Positions 27,417-35,910 of a DNA stretch of 43,856 nt are shown in pieces (within the stretch, counting starts at the first letter, position 1; each line of letters opens with the position of its first letter). Origin of the DNA: an uncultured Porphyromonadaceae bacterium. Lineage in GTDB: Bacteria; Bacteroidota; Bacteroidia; Bacteroidales; Muribaculaceae. The DNA lies in the NCBI GenBank assembly GCA_902495075.1, contig CABUVO010000032.1:1-43856 (forward strand), in the 5' to 3' direction. The notes below the pieces were generated by a model. The model made no database searches. It was given only the letters and a program-made list of their open reading frames with translations, and was not told the DNA's origin. Both the position numbers and the translations under genes were made by a program.

Positions 27417-28664
27417 TTAATTATTAACCCCTTCGTCCTTCTTGTTCTGCCTCTTAACCTTATCTATCTCTTTGCAGATTGCAGGTGTGAGATCCCGGCA
27501 ATGCTTATGACAAGCCATCTCGCGGGAATACATGCGGGCAATGCAGTAGTTAACATGATCGCATCCGCAACGATGGATCTCCTCTTCGCGCATACGGTTC
27601 ACGAAGTCCGGCTCGTTGAGCAACGCCCTACCCATCTGTATGAAGTCGAAACCCTCTTCGTCAAGCACCTTGTCGGCACCTTCGCGACTTACGACACCTC
27701 CGACATAAACTAATGGCAGACTAAGCGCCTCGCGGAAACGACGGGCATCCTCAAGGAAATACAACTCTTTGAACGGCACCTTGGGTATCATGTATTTGCC
27801 CACCATACGCACGCCATATTTCAACCATAACTGTTTCATATAATGCGTCATGGAATAAATCGGCATCTGACCGCGCATCACGTACATAGGAGCTTTACTA
27901 ACGAAACCGCCCGACAGCACGATACCGTGCACACCGCAACGCTCTATCTCGCGGGCAACCGTAAGGCAGTCGTCAATCTCAAGACCGCCCTTGAAACCGT
28001 CGCGCATATTGGTCTTGACCAATACGCCCATATCCGAACCGGCAGCTTTCATCACCTCATCGAGGCACATGCGCATGAACGTCATGCGGTTGTCAAGGCT
28101 TCCGCCGAATTCATCGCGGCGATGATTAGTGTATGGCGACAGGAACTGCGAGATAAGGTAGCCATGTCCGGCATGAACCTCCACGCAATCAAAACCGGCA
28201 TCGCGTGCCGTCTTAACGGCAGTGCCGAAATCGAGAGCCATCTGTTTCAGCTCATCCTTCCGCAAACCGCGACAGAATGTGGGAGAATAGAGATTGAAAC
28301 CGGTGGATGCTCCAACGGGTGTGCAACCTGCCGTAGAGCGGTGGGTCATATTGCCGCAGTGACCGATCTGTATCGAAGCCTTGGCACCGGCGGCATGTAT
28401 ACCGTCGGTGATCTCACGAAGGGGAGCCACAATCTCCGGACGCAACCACAGTTGTGTCTTGAAAGAGAGCGCCGAATGGTTGATACCCGCATAGGCAAGC
28501 GTAGTCATGCCCACTCCTCCGCGAGCCACAGATATATGATAATCGCGAAGCATCTCCGTGGGACCGTTGTCGCGCCCCATTCCTTCGAAAGCAGCCGAAC
28601 GGATAGTGCGGTTGCGCAGCTCTACGGGACCGATCTTCGCCGATGTAAACAGTTTCTTATCCAT
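27417..28664 (-). CDS. Old-yellow-enzyme-family NADH:flavin oxidoreductase, 5-beta-reductase-like
   Basis: A 415-aa FMN-dependent TIM-barrel enzyme: KIGPVELRNRTIRSAAFEG at the N-terminus, active-site region EVHAGHGYLISQFLSPYTN (about 177-195) and phosphate-binding VGGVVSREGA and FDFIQMGRALLNEPDF. The C-terminal Cys-rich stretch (CGCDHVNYC then CHKHC) resembles the iron-sulfur segment of BaiCD/BaiH and 2,4-dienoyl-CoA reductase, but the second FAD/NADH domain of those 650-aa enzymes is absent. Single-domain members in Bacteroidales steroid clusters act as delta-4-3-ketosteroid 5-beta-reductases. That role fits this operon and is inferred rather than shown. Confidence 0.84.
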   Translation of the reverse strand: MDKKLFTSAKIGPVELRNRTIRSAAFEGMGRDNGPTEMLRDYHISVARGGVGMTTLAYAGINHSALSFKTQLWLRPEIVAPLREITDGIHAAGAKASIQIGHCGNMTHRSTAGCTPVGASTGFNLYSPTFCRGLRKDELKQMALDFGTAVKTARDAGFDCVEVHAGHGYLISQFLSPYTNHRRDEFGGSLDNRMTFMRMCLDEVMKAAGSDMGVLVKTNMRDGFKGGLEIDDCLTVAREIERCGVHGIVLSGGFVSKAPMYVMRGQMPIYSMTHYMKQLWLKYGVRMVGKYMIPKVPFKELYFLEDARRFREALSLPLVYVGGVVSREGADKVLDEEGFDFIQMGRALLNEPDFVNRMREEEIHRCGCDHVNYCIARMYSREMACHKHCRDLTPAICKEIDKVKRQNKKDEGVNN

Positions 28665-28697
28665 TGCAATTAAACATTACATATTTAACTTTCCACA

Positions 28698-29483
28698 TCA
28701 ATAAAGAAATGGAAGTATATATTTTCTTTTGAGCTGGCGGTACTCATCGCCAAATTCCTCCTCATATCGGGCATGAAGCTTGCGGGCACGGGGTGCGAGA
28801 TTCGCGAATGTCCACACAGCGAAAGCCAGTCCACCGACGCTCCAGGTGAGTATCGCGTAACCTGTCCACTCCACAAACTCCCCGAAATAATTCGCGGAAG
28901 TGACATATCGATAAAAACCCCCACGAGGTATATAATGGCGCGTGTCGCCCGGTTTGCGGAGATTGCGGATGATATGGTCGGAATGCCAGTTGATAGCCAT
29001 ACCCGCGAAGAAGATCACAGTGCCAAGAATGAAGAGCGGACTCCACAGCCACGACACCGGATACATATCCTGCGGTGACACATAGAAGAGCCAGCCACCA
29101 ATCATATAGGAATTTACAAGATTGAATATGATGCCCATTACCACGATGGCGAGCGGCATACGGCTTTTCCCCTTGATTTTGAAAGGGAAAATGAACGATC
29201 TTTGGAAATAATGGAAGAGGAAGAATATCGCCATCACCATCGGCGCCGGTTCCCAACGTCGCGGACTCAGCAGCCAGAACAGCAACATGGCGAAAAATAC
29301 CGGCGACTCCATCAGCACCCATCCGAGACGGTTGCCCACCGACGGACCCCACTTCTTGCTGTACATCATCCCGTACCCCGCCGATACCCGTTGTAAGGCG
29401 ACAAAAACCACCACCGCCAGCACCAGCATCGTCCCCACTACGGTATAATAAAAATCTGGAGCAAAGAAATTCAGATCAGACAT
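28698..29483 (-). CDS. Steroid 5-alpha-reductase-like integral membrane protein
   Basis: A 261-aa polytopic membrane protein with about six hydrophobic helices (for example YYTVVGTMLVLAVVVFVAL near the N-terminus). The C-terminal third carries the family hallmarks: IPRGGFYRYVTSANYFGEF, EWTGYAI, and a final ARKLHARYEEEFGDEYRQLKRKYILPFLY-type segment matching SRD5A enzymes (3-oxo-5-alpha-steroid 4-dehydrogenase). It would reduce a delta-4 double bond of 3-ketosteroids using NADPH in the inner membrane. It is the first gene of the operon, directly behind a consensus promoter, and is followed by the flavin reductase gene after 33 bp. Confidence 0.88.
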   Translation of the reverse strand: MSDLNFFAPDFYYTVVGTMLVLAVVVFVALQRVSAGYGMMYSKKWGPSVGNRLGWVLMESPVFFAMLLFWLLSPRRWEPAPMVMAIFFLFHYFQRSFIFPFKIKGKSRMPLAIVVMGIIFNLVNSYMIGGWLFYVSPQDMYPVSWLWSPLFILGTVIFFAGMAINWHSDHIIRNLRKPGDTRHYIPRGGFYRYVTSANYFGEFVEWTGYAILTWSVGGLAFAVWTFANLAPRARKLHARYEEEFGDEYRQLKRKYILPFLY

Positions 29484-29504
29484 AGGTTATGAATATTAAA
29501 CAGA

Positions 29505-29536
29505 CAAAAATAGCTTAAAACTTTCAAACGAGCAAA
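29505..29536 (-). promoter_or_regulatory. Consensus promoter of the steroid-reductase operon
   Basis: On the minus strand TTTG (29533-29536) is followed after exactly 20 bp by TATTTTTG (29505-29512), matching both Bacteroidetes promoter boxes. The start codon lies about 22 bp past the -7 box, so the leader is very short. This suggests near-constitutive expression without an extended regulatory leader. Confidence 0.82.
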
Positions 29537-29584
29537 CGAATTTGGCTAAATTGGGTAAAATTTGGATGAATATGGACGATAAAA

Positions 29585-29615
29585 TTTGCAATATAAAAAA
29601 TTATGTATAACTTTG
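29585..29615 (+). promoter_or_regulatory. Consensus promoter of the tRNA pair
   Basis: TTTG (29585-29588), 19 bp, then TAACTTTG (29608-29615), followed 10 bp later by the first base of tRNA-Pro. It is divergent from the steroid-operon promoter. Confidence 0.85.
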
Positions 29616-29625
29616 CAGAAATTTT

Positions 29626-29700
29626 CGGGGCGTAGCGCAGTCCGGTTAGCGCACCTGCTTTGGGAGCAGGGGGTCGAAGGTTCGAATCCTTTCACCCCGA
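29626..29700 (+). tRNA. tRNA-Pro (anticodon TGG)
   Basis: Cloverleaf with acceptor CGGGGCG/CACCCCG (one C-A mismatch), anticodon arm CCTGC-TTTGGGA-GCAGG giving anticodon TGG, and T loop GGTTCGAATCC. No CCA is encoded, as is usual in Bacteroidetes. Reads proline codons of the CCN box. Confidence 0.95.
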
Positions 29701-29717
29701 CAAAACATGATTAAATA

Positions 29718-29798
29718 GCCCAGGTGGCGGAATGGTAGACGCGCTCGTTTCAGGTGCGAGTGCTGCGAGGCGTGCAGGTTCGAGTCCTGTTCTGGGCA
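29718..29798 (+). tRNA. tRNA-Leu (anticodon CAG)
   Basis: Class II tRNA with long variable arm: acceptor GCCCAGG/TCTGGGC, anticodon arm CTCGT-TTCAGGT-GCGAG giving anticodon CAG, T loop GGTTCGAGTCC. No encoded CCA. It lies 17 bp after tRNA-Pro and is likely co-transcribed. Its 3' end is immediately followed by a palindromic block and then by AT-rich foreign-looking genes, so it may be an integration site. Confidence 0.95.
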
Positions 29799-29799
29799 C

Positions 29800-29850
29800 A
29801 AAATCAGCGAGTTAACGATTTGAAACTCAAATCAATAGCCCGCTGATTTT
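29800..29850 (+). repeat. Nested palindrome directly after tRNA-Leu
   Basis: Outer arms AAAATCAGCG (29800-29809) and CGCTGATTTT (29841-29850) enclose an inner hairpin GATTTGA-AAC-TCAAATC (29817-29833). A run AATTTTTA follows, so it can end the tRNA transcript. The position also fits the edge of an integrated element. Confidence 0.75.
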
Positions 29851-29857
29851 AATTTTT

Positions 29858-29875
29858 ACGTGCATATTACGTGCA
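29858..29875. repeat. Paired ACGTGCA repeats
   Basis: ACGTGCA occurs at 29858-29864 and 29869-29875, 11 bp apart, about one helical turn. Placement just after the tRNA palindrome would suit integrase or other protein binding sites of an attachment region. No integrase gene is present in the window. Confidence 0.4.
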
Positions 29876-29917
29876 AAAGATATGATATAAGGTCTTTTTT
29901 AGATGCCATAATAATCG

Positions 29918-29925
29918 TAATTTTG
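29918..29925 (+). promoter_or_regulatory. Probable -7 element for the NACHT/TOPRIM gene
   Basis: TAATTTTG matches TAnnTTTG and lies 31 bp before the ATG at 29957. The upstream box at the right distance is only a T run, so the promoter is weaker than the two consensus promoters on the other side of the tRNAs. Confidence 0.55.
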
Positions 29926-29956
29926 CATACAACATAATATAACACCAACTAACGAG

Positions 29957-31315
29957 ATGAAAGATAAAATTGCAAAATTGGACAATCTAAATATTGAAAA
30001 CCTCAGTGATGCGATACTAATAATAGCTGAAAAAATGGGGTACAACGGGATTGTTGTCTCTTCAAACGGTGTAATCGAAGCTCATCTTGATAATGGGTTC
30101 GGTGAAACAACTAATTTCTTCTTTCTTTTCTGCGAGTTACTTAGCGGAAACATAGATTTTAAGAAGATTGCTGATGACATAGCTAATGTTAGAACAAGCG
30201 TGTCCATAAATGCAATTACAATAATTTCATCTAAAAATATATCCAAAGGTTTCCAAGATACACTAAGCAGGATGATTGCCGATATTAAAGTTAACTATGT
30301 CGGACGCGATAATCTTATCCAATTATTAGATTCTCATTATCCTGATTTCTGGAAGCACGATGACTCGAATCTGATTCATTATGAGAATGATTTTGCAACG
30401 ACTATCAAAGAGGATAATCAGCTAAAAAAGTTAAAATTATCTTCAGAATATAGCCAAAAATTATTATCGATATTTATCGAACCATCATTGTCATATATAT
30501 CCGAGGACACACAGACACACACTCTTGTGCGTCATCGTATAGACAAAATGGGAATCATAAATGAGAATAAACCGGCATATATTTGTGGCCTTTCAGGATC
30601 TGGCAAAACAACATTGCTTAAAAATATTGGTTTGTCTCTAATTGAAGAAAACCAACAATGCAAAATCAAAAATCTTCCGATTTTTATTTCTTCATTGGAC
30701 ATACTAAAAAATGATTTAGATATTAATAAAATTATTCGTCTTAAATTAGATCGCCACTTTGCTGGAATAGAAATTAAAAAACTCTCAAAGGAGTATCGGA
30801 TTTTAATCTTAATTGATAGTATCGACGAATTTGAACAAGATATTATAAAAAAGATTCACAATCAATTAAATGATAATTTCAAAAAACTTGGCATTTGTTA
30901 CTTAATAGGGACTAGAGACAGTGATACATTACAAGATTCAGCACAAGATATAAATATCCGAAGATATAACATTTCTAGATTTAATACTGCCCAAATGCAG
31001 CGGTTTATTTCTGCCTTCCTCTCAGATGATAAGAAAACCTCAGACCTTTTGGAAGCGATCAGAAATAATAAAATATTGGACAGACTTCCAATAACGCCAC
31101 TGACACTCTCTCTAATTACAATTCTTTTTGAAGAAACAGATTTTGAGATTCCGGCAACAGTCACCGATATATACAATAACTTTAACTCGTTAATTATTGG
31201 TAGAGCTATTGTCTCAAGTAAAATAGATTTTATTGACGCATCTTTTAGAGAGCGTGTATTATCTCGCTACGGCTTAATGTTACTTGAAAGCACGAATCAT
31301 CAACCCCTAACTTAG
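29957..31315 (+). CDS. NACHT-like STAND NTPase, N-terminal part ended by an in-frame TAG
   Basis: Codons 1-452 of a gene that continues in the same frame to 32851. Residues about 1-150 resemble N-terminal modules of restriction-type STAND NTPases (ITIISSKNISKGF; LLDSHYPDFW), though I cannot see a clean PD-(D/E)xK active site. The NACHT-like NTPase follows: Walker A GLSGSGKT near 210-218, Walker B LILIDSIDEF near 283-292, and the downstream LPITPLTLSLI helix typical of NACHT. The frame meets TAG at 31313-31315 but continues at once with EEFYDNFEAYFRGK, so the stop interrupts one domain. STAND NTPases in bacteria are phage sensors. This gene starts the AT-rich region after the tRNAs. Confidence 0.72.
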   Translation: MKDKIAKLDNLNIENLSDAILIIAEKMGYNGIVVSSNGVIEAHLDNGFGETTNFFFLFCELLSGNIDFKKIADDIANVRTSVSINAITIISSKNISKGFQDTLSRMIADIKVNYVGRDNLIQLLDSHYPDFWKHDDSNLIHYENDFATTIKEDNQLKKLKLSSEYSQKLLSIFIEPSLSYISEDTQTHTLVRHRIDKMGIINENKPAYICGLSGSGKTTLLKNIGLSLIEENQQCKIKNLPIFISSLDILKNDLDINKIIRLKLDRHFAGIEIKKLSKEYRILILIDSIDEFEQDIIKKIHNQLNDNFKKLGICYLIGTRDSDTLQDSAQDINIRRYNISRFNTAQMQRFISAFLSDDKKTSDLLEAIRNNKILDRLPITPLTLSLITILFEETDFEIPATVTDIYNNFNSLIIGRAIVSSKIDFIDASFRERVLSRYGLMLLESTNHQPLT

Positions 31316-31360
31316 GAAGAGTTTTATGACAATTTCGAGGCTTATTTCCGTGGAAAGACA

Positions 31361-32851
31361 TTGCCTATTGATGAGTCTATACTAAGAGATGTTCTAAGTT
31401 ATTTGATTCACCAAACAGGCATTCTGTATATTAATGACAAACATTGGGTATGTTTTTCACACGATTCATACATGGAGTATTATGCTGCATTAGAAATTTT
31501 CAAATTTGAACGAAATAAGGAAAAGAAAATTGTCGAAAATTTCTTTGATATACATTGGCAAAATGTTGCCGTATTTTATGGTGGTATAACTAAAGATATG
31601 CCTGACTTTGCCGAGGAAGTAAACAATAAGATTCAGCTAGCATCAAGAATGCATGAATTCATCGCCTCTATTCAAGGCGGAGGGTACCTTTTACAATCCC
31701 TCTATCAAATGGATAATACAATTAAGGCGAAAATTGTTGGAACTTGCTTGGATAAAGTGCTTGAATCAAATGAAGTTCTTAAGAAACTTTCGTCTGATGA
31801 TAGCTCGCTTTTCAAAAATTATAGAATTCCTATAATTCAGCTAATAAACTTTAAACATTTCTATGAAATGTTTAATTCCGTGACATTGGCTAAATCACTG
31901 GAATTAACATTCAATCAATTATATAATGAATATAATTTAGCAATTGGTAAAGGGAATTATGACAAAGGGAAGGCTATTGGTTTCAAGTTGTTGGAATTAG
32001 CATTTACCCTAGATTCAAAGCGAATTGGCAATTCGACATTTTTAGAAAAGCTCATAGATGATAATTCCTTGCTAAAGGATCCTAACTTATATTCAATCGC
32101 AACATTCTCTTTTGATTTATTAGGTAAGAAAACATATGCCGATATGAGGAAAGAATTGCAACGCAAGTTCTATTCCTTAAATGAATTAAGAAGTAAGTTG
32201 ATTGATACAAGTACCGCCAAAATAAGATTTTCTCTAATTGATTCTATAAAACCAGATAGAAAAGTTAAAATTTTTGTTGAAGGCAAGACTGATGCTCAGA
32301 TTCTAGAACATGCCTTTATGGTTTTAACAAATGGGAAATCACCATACTGGAATATAAGTATGGCGACTATAAATGGAGAGACTGGCTCAAGCGACGCTAT
32401 AACAAGAACCATAGAAGGCTCTCTTTCGTTTGTAACCGATTATGACGCTATTATTGGTTTATATGATCATGATAAGGCAGGGCTCTCAGAATATCGTAGA
32501 TTAGATAGGGATTACATCGAGACTTTGAAAGATTCCATTAAAAAGCATAAGAAAGGGAATATTTATCTTGTCGTCTTACCTGTTCCCGGAGAGATGTCTA
32601 ATTACCTTCAAAAGAAGCAAGATTATAATATTTTTGAAATTGAGCATTTATTTGGACATGATTTCCTAAAAAAGCATAATATGCTACGCGATACTCCATT
32701 CGATGGTATTTTTGAGATTGTTGATTCTCGTAAAACAGCATTCGCCGAATTAGTTTGTAATGAATTTAATCCAGACATATTTAGGAATTTTGTACCATTA
32801 TTTGAGATGATTGATGGCATTACCGGCACATTAACAGACTATAATGTTTAG
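31361..32851 (+). pseudogene. C-terminal part of the NACHT-like NTPase gene, with TOPRIM domain
   Basis: Same frame as the preceding part (the difference between 29957 and 31361 is 468 codons); coding sequence actually resumes right after the TAG at 31316, and the TTG at 31361 is only a nominal start. It contains the winged-helix/helical region of the NTPase (WVCFSHDSYMEYYAALEIF) and, near full-length residues 768-840, a TOPRIM domain: VKIFVEGKTDAQ with the catalytic Glu at about 775, and GLYDHDKAG with the DxD pair at about 836-838. TOPRIM domains here are nuclease effectors as in OLD-family proteins. With the stop in place the sensor and effector are separated, so this copy is probably inactive unless the amber codon is read through. 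Confidence 0.68.
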
Positions 32852-32899
32852 CTTATTGTGTAAATTCATCCTATAAATTCCCCAAATTATCTGACAACA

Positions 32900-32931
32900 A
32901 AAACGCCGCTGGAGCTGACCTGCGGCGTTTT
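32900..32931. terminator. Bidirectional terminator between convergent defence genes
   Basis: AAAACGCCGC (32900-32909) pairs with GCGGCGTTTT (32922-32931), a 10-bp stem with a T tract on each strand. It separates the rightward NACHT/TOPRIM gene from the end of the leftward seven-gene operon. Confidence 0.85.
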
Positions 32932-32933
32932 CA

Positions 32934-33509
32934 TCAGAGTTCTTCGAGTCCATCATCTTCCTCATCTGACGAATTCAGAGAGCTGTCCGGGAGGAATGAG
33001 AGGAAGACACGGAGGAAAGCAGTATCTTTGAAGAAATGGTTTGGGTCATCTTCGAGTTTCTCCTTAATGAAGTCGAAGCCGAAGTTGGCGTATTGCTCCA
33101 TCGTGTCCATTAACTGATCCACAATTTTAGAGGGCTTGACGTCTCCTTTGTCGAGTGCAATTAGGTCAATATCTGTTTTGGCGATAAGTGCGGCAAACAT
33201 ATATTCGCGGAGTCGAGGATATTGGGTCCTGCCGAGACGGCTTTCTTGCGTACCCCAGTTGGAGATTGCCCAGCCAAAATGCTTCACCTTGGAAGTATCT
33301 TCCACAAGCGGTTTCTTTCGGTCATGGTATAGACCTATGAAGAAAGCAAGTATAAAAACCTCGTAGCCGGCACCAAATGTCTTGCCTTTTACTTCGTTGT
33401 ACTTGTTGACACCTTTACCATAGTCCGCAAAGACATTGATTACGGAGTCCTGATATTTTTCTTCCCAGCGGGGATTACGTTTACCCCAGAGTTCGTATAA
33501 TGATTCCAT
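32934..33509 (-). CDS. Uncharacterised 191-aa protein, last gene of the modification-like operon
   Basis: I do not recognise a characterised family with certainty. The protein is soluble, has a central hydrophobic helix followed by a basic segment (GYEVFILAFFIGLYHDRKKPL) and ends in an acidic tail (SSDEEDDGLEEL). It starts 3 bp after the stop of the DndD-like ATPase gene, so it is the final cistron of the operon. By position it corresponds to the small DndE-type partner that accompanies DndD in phosphorothioation systems, but its sequence does not show the classic DndE motif, so I only suggest that as a possibility. Confidence 0.7.
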   Translation of the reverse strand: MESLYELWGKRNPRWEEKYQDSVINVFADYGKGVNKYNEVKGKTFGAGYEVFILAFFIGLYHDRKKPLVEDTSKVKHFGWAISNWGTQESRLGRTQYPRLREYMFAALIAKTDIDLIALDKGDVKPSKIVDQLMDTMEQYANFGFDFIKEKLEDDPNHFFKDTAFLRVFLSFLPDSSLNSSDEEDDGLEEL

Positions 33510-33512
33510 GTC

Positions 33513-35681
33513 TTATCGGATTTTTTCAATTATGGTTCGGATTGTTGCCATATTCGACTGGTCAAAATTGGGAGCTTTCTTGATGCGATAGACACTACAA
33601 GTAAGACCGTCAATAGCAGTTTCATTGAGTTTGCCCTTTTCAATGAAATCTTTTGTCACAATGATGCATTGTTTCTGTATCTTGTCAATGACATTGTAGA
33701 AGTCTTCCTCTTTAGAATCGCCGAAAGAGGATGTGGCGGCATCGAAGATAAGCGGGTAGTCCTCATCACGCTTTTCCTGTGTAAAGTCAGAAATGGCAAA
33801 AAGCACAGAGATATACATCACTGTCTTCTGTGAACCAGAAGGTCGTTTGATCTCGGTTCCATTGGAACTAAACAGACGTATCTCTGTGGATTCGTCGGCT
33901 GTCTGTATCAAGCGTATTTCACCATGAAAATCTGCTGCACTAAGCTTTACCAAATAATCATTGGCCTTCTCTTCCATTTCCGAAAGGAAACGAGTTAAAT
34001 TCTCTTTTTTAGCTTGAGCGAATGCTTTAGCTATTTCTTCAAGAGCTATATGCACATCGCGCATTACCTTCACCTGTGAGCTTTCCGGATCGAGTGCATC
34101 TAGTTCCTTTTTAAGGTCAGCCATCTTTGATTCTTGAAACTTTAACTGGGTTTCAAGTTCAGCCAATCGAGTGGTAGCACTCTCACGCTGATTGTAAAGA
34201 CCGCGAATATCACTAAATTCTTTCTCCAGAGCTGCCTCTGATATATTTCCAACCTGAATCAGCAAGCGAGTCTTTTCGTCAATAATGTCTTGAATCTTGG
34301 AATTTGTCTTTTTTAGTTCCTCTTGAAGTTTGGCAACAAGTCCCTGACGGTCTGCTATATCCTGCGCGTAATTAGCAACCTCGGCTTCGCGAGTGCCACT
34401 CAGCTGTACGCTGAGGTTATGCAAAGTCTCAATATGTCCATTGGGAAATAGTGCTTGCTCCTCAATCTCTTTTTGTGAAGCCTCATTCTTTAGTTTGGCT
34501 TCTGCATGGCGTTTATATTCTTCAAGTTTGTGAACCATAAACTCGTATGCTTCCGAACCAATCGGAGCTTCACGCCCACAAACCTTGCAGATATGATCGT
34601 TAATCATATCTTCCATAGTTTGCTGGTCGGGTAAATACCAAGGTAGTTCTGTCGCACCATTTATAAGTGCTCCTTGCATCTCTTTAATGGCTTCAAGCTT
34701 ACCAATCTCAATTGCTTTTGTGCGTTCAAACTCTTTATCCATCTTGCGCTTGGTCTTGCTCATCGCAGAGATTTTCTCTTGGAACGCTTTGAGTATAGGG
34801 GTAAAAGCCACGAGAATCCACATTTTGTCGAGAAGCGCATGATTATAATTAACAGAGTTAATCTGCGCCATATAACGATTACGCTTATCTTCCTGAGTTT
34901 TAAGTCGCTCCTTTATGTCTTTGTAACGTTCGGAAGCTTCCTGATTCTCTTCTAATTCGGTTAGACGCTGCGCAAAGGTTTCGATGGAATTTCGCTTGTC
35001 TCGGATGTCATTTTTCGTTGTGGCTATTTCTCCGGCTAGGCGTGTAATGGCTGACTCAAGGACTCGAGCTCGTTCGGCAACCTTTTTATCGGAACGCATT
35101 TCTTTGAGATATGCAGAATTGGCCCTATTCTCGAAGTTTTCAGTAATTTCAACCAGTTCATCGAACTTGCGGATGTCAGAAAATTTATCGACTAAATCCT
35201 TCAGAGCAGCAGCATTATCAAACACGTTAAGCTCCGACTCGCCCTTGAACATACTGAAACGCTGAATGAATGCGTCATAGCATCGCTCGATGAGAGCTTT
35301 GCCATTCACAGCTTCTCGTTCAATGCCGTTGCTTTCGTAGCCTCGGTAACTAAGCTTACCAATCCGGAAACCACCATTCTCAAGTTTCTCAAATGTAAAG
35401 GATTTCTCGACTGACTTTTCACCATTGTGGTCGAACTCCATGTAAACCGAGACTTCATCAGTCTCACCGGGTTCCATCTTCGATTTTTTCATCTCAGAGA
35501 TGTGTTCGAGACTGCCACTGTCTATTACCGTATTGAGCAACCACTGTATAGCCTCAAAGAAAGTTGTCTTGCCATCACCATTATCACCGATGATAATAGT
35601 GAGACCATCCGAAAAATCAAAACGGTTGTTGTCGCCGTAATAGCTCCGGAAATTCTTGATTCGTATTTCTTTTATTATCAT
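33513..35681 (-). CDS. DndD/Rad50-like SMC-type AAA ATPase
   Basis: A 722-aa protein when started at MIIKEIRIKNF (35681), which gives a 4-base ATGA overlap with the preceding small gene; an upstream start at 35717 is less likely. Walker A is GDNGDGKT near residues 31-39, long coiled coils flank a zinc-hook-like CKVC at about 363-367, the ABC signature-like RPSGSQKT lies near 610, and Walker B is YPLIFDAATSSFGD near 644. This is the architecture of DndD and related SMC-like ATPases that act with DndC in sulfur modification of DNA. ATP hydrolysis probably couples DNA binding or nicking to the modification step. Family assignment firm, pathway inferred from the neighbours. Confidence 0.85.
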   Translation of the reverse strand: MIIKEIRIKNFRSYYGDNNRFDFSDGLTIIIGDNGDGKTTFFEAIQWLLNTVIDSGSLEHISEMKKSKMEPGETDEVSVYMEFDHNGEKSVEKSFTFEKLENGGFRIGKLSYRGYESNGIEREAVNGKALIERCYDAFIQRFSMFKGESELNVFDNAAALKDLVDKFSDIRKFDELVEITENFENRANSAYLKEMRSDKKVAERARVLESAITRLAGEIATTKNDIRDKRNSIETFAQRLTELEENQEASERYKDIKERLKTQEDKRNRYMAQINSVNYNHALLDKMWILVAFTPILKAFQEKISAMSKTKRKMDKEFERTKAIEIGKLEAIKEMQGALINGATELPWYLPDQQTMEDMINDHICKVCGREAPIGSEAYEFMVHKLEEYKRHAEAKLKNEASQKEIEEQALFPNGHIETLHNLSVQLSGTREAEVANYAQDIADRQGLVAKLQEELKKTNSKIQDIIDEKTRLLIQVGNISEAALEKEFSDIRGLYNQRESATTRLAELETQLKFQESKMADLKKELDALDPESSQVKVMRDVHIALEEIAKAFAQAKKENLTRFLSEMEEKANDYLVKLSAADFHGEIRLIQTADESTEIRLFSSNGTEIKRPSGSQKTVMYISVLFAISDFTQEKRDEDYPLIFDAATSSFGDSKEEDFYNVIDKIQKQCIIVTKDFIEKGKLNETAIDGLTCSVYRIKKAPNFDQSNMATIRTIIEKIR

Positions 35682-35908
35682 ACGTTGCGTTTGAGATAAT
35701 CGTTGATCTCTTTCCAAAGCTCACGTTCGGATGCACCCTCACCGGCTCGCTTTATAATTTGAGCAACTGCGTTAATAATATAATTGTCAGAGTCGAGGGC
35801 CGCATATAGCGAGCCTATGTCGGCTTGTGTATAATTGCCGACTTTCATCAGACGTTCGTTGAGGAGCACCGCCTGAAGCATTTTGTCATTATTTGAAATA
35901 TATGCCAT
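35678..35908 (-). CDS. Small 76-aa modification-system-associated protein
   Basis: A short soluble helical protein (ISNNDKMLQAVLLNERLMK...). It starts 2 bp after the helicase gene and its TGA overlaps the DndD-like ATG by 4 bases, so it is translated as part of the operon. Small proteins in this position accompany DndC/DndD-like pairs in related systems; I recall no biochemical function. No enzymatic motif is visible, so a structural adaptor role is the simplest guess. Confidence 0.72.
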   Translation of the reverse strand: MAYISNNDKMLQAVLLNERLMKVGNYTQADIGSLYAALDSDNYIINAVAQIIKRAGEGASERELWKEINDYLKRNV

Positions 35909-35910
35909 AT

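Noticed and set aside
35682..35717. Upstream start at 35717 for the DndD-like gene
   Set aside because: It would overlap the preceding gene by 40 bases and add non-conserved residues; the start at 35681 gives the usual ATGA overlap and begins at the conserved first strand.
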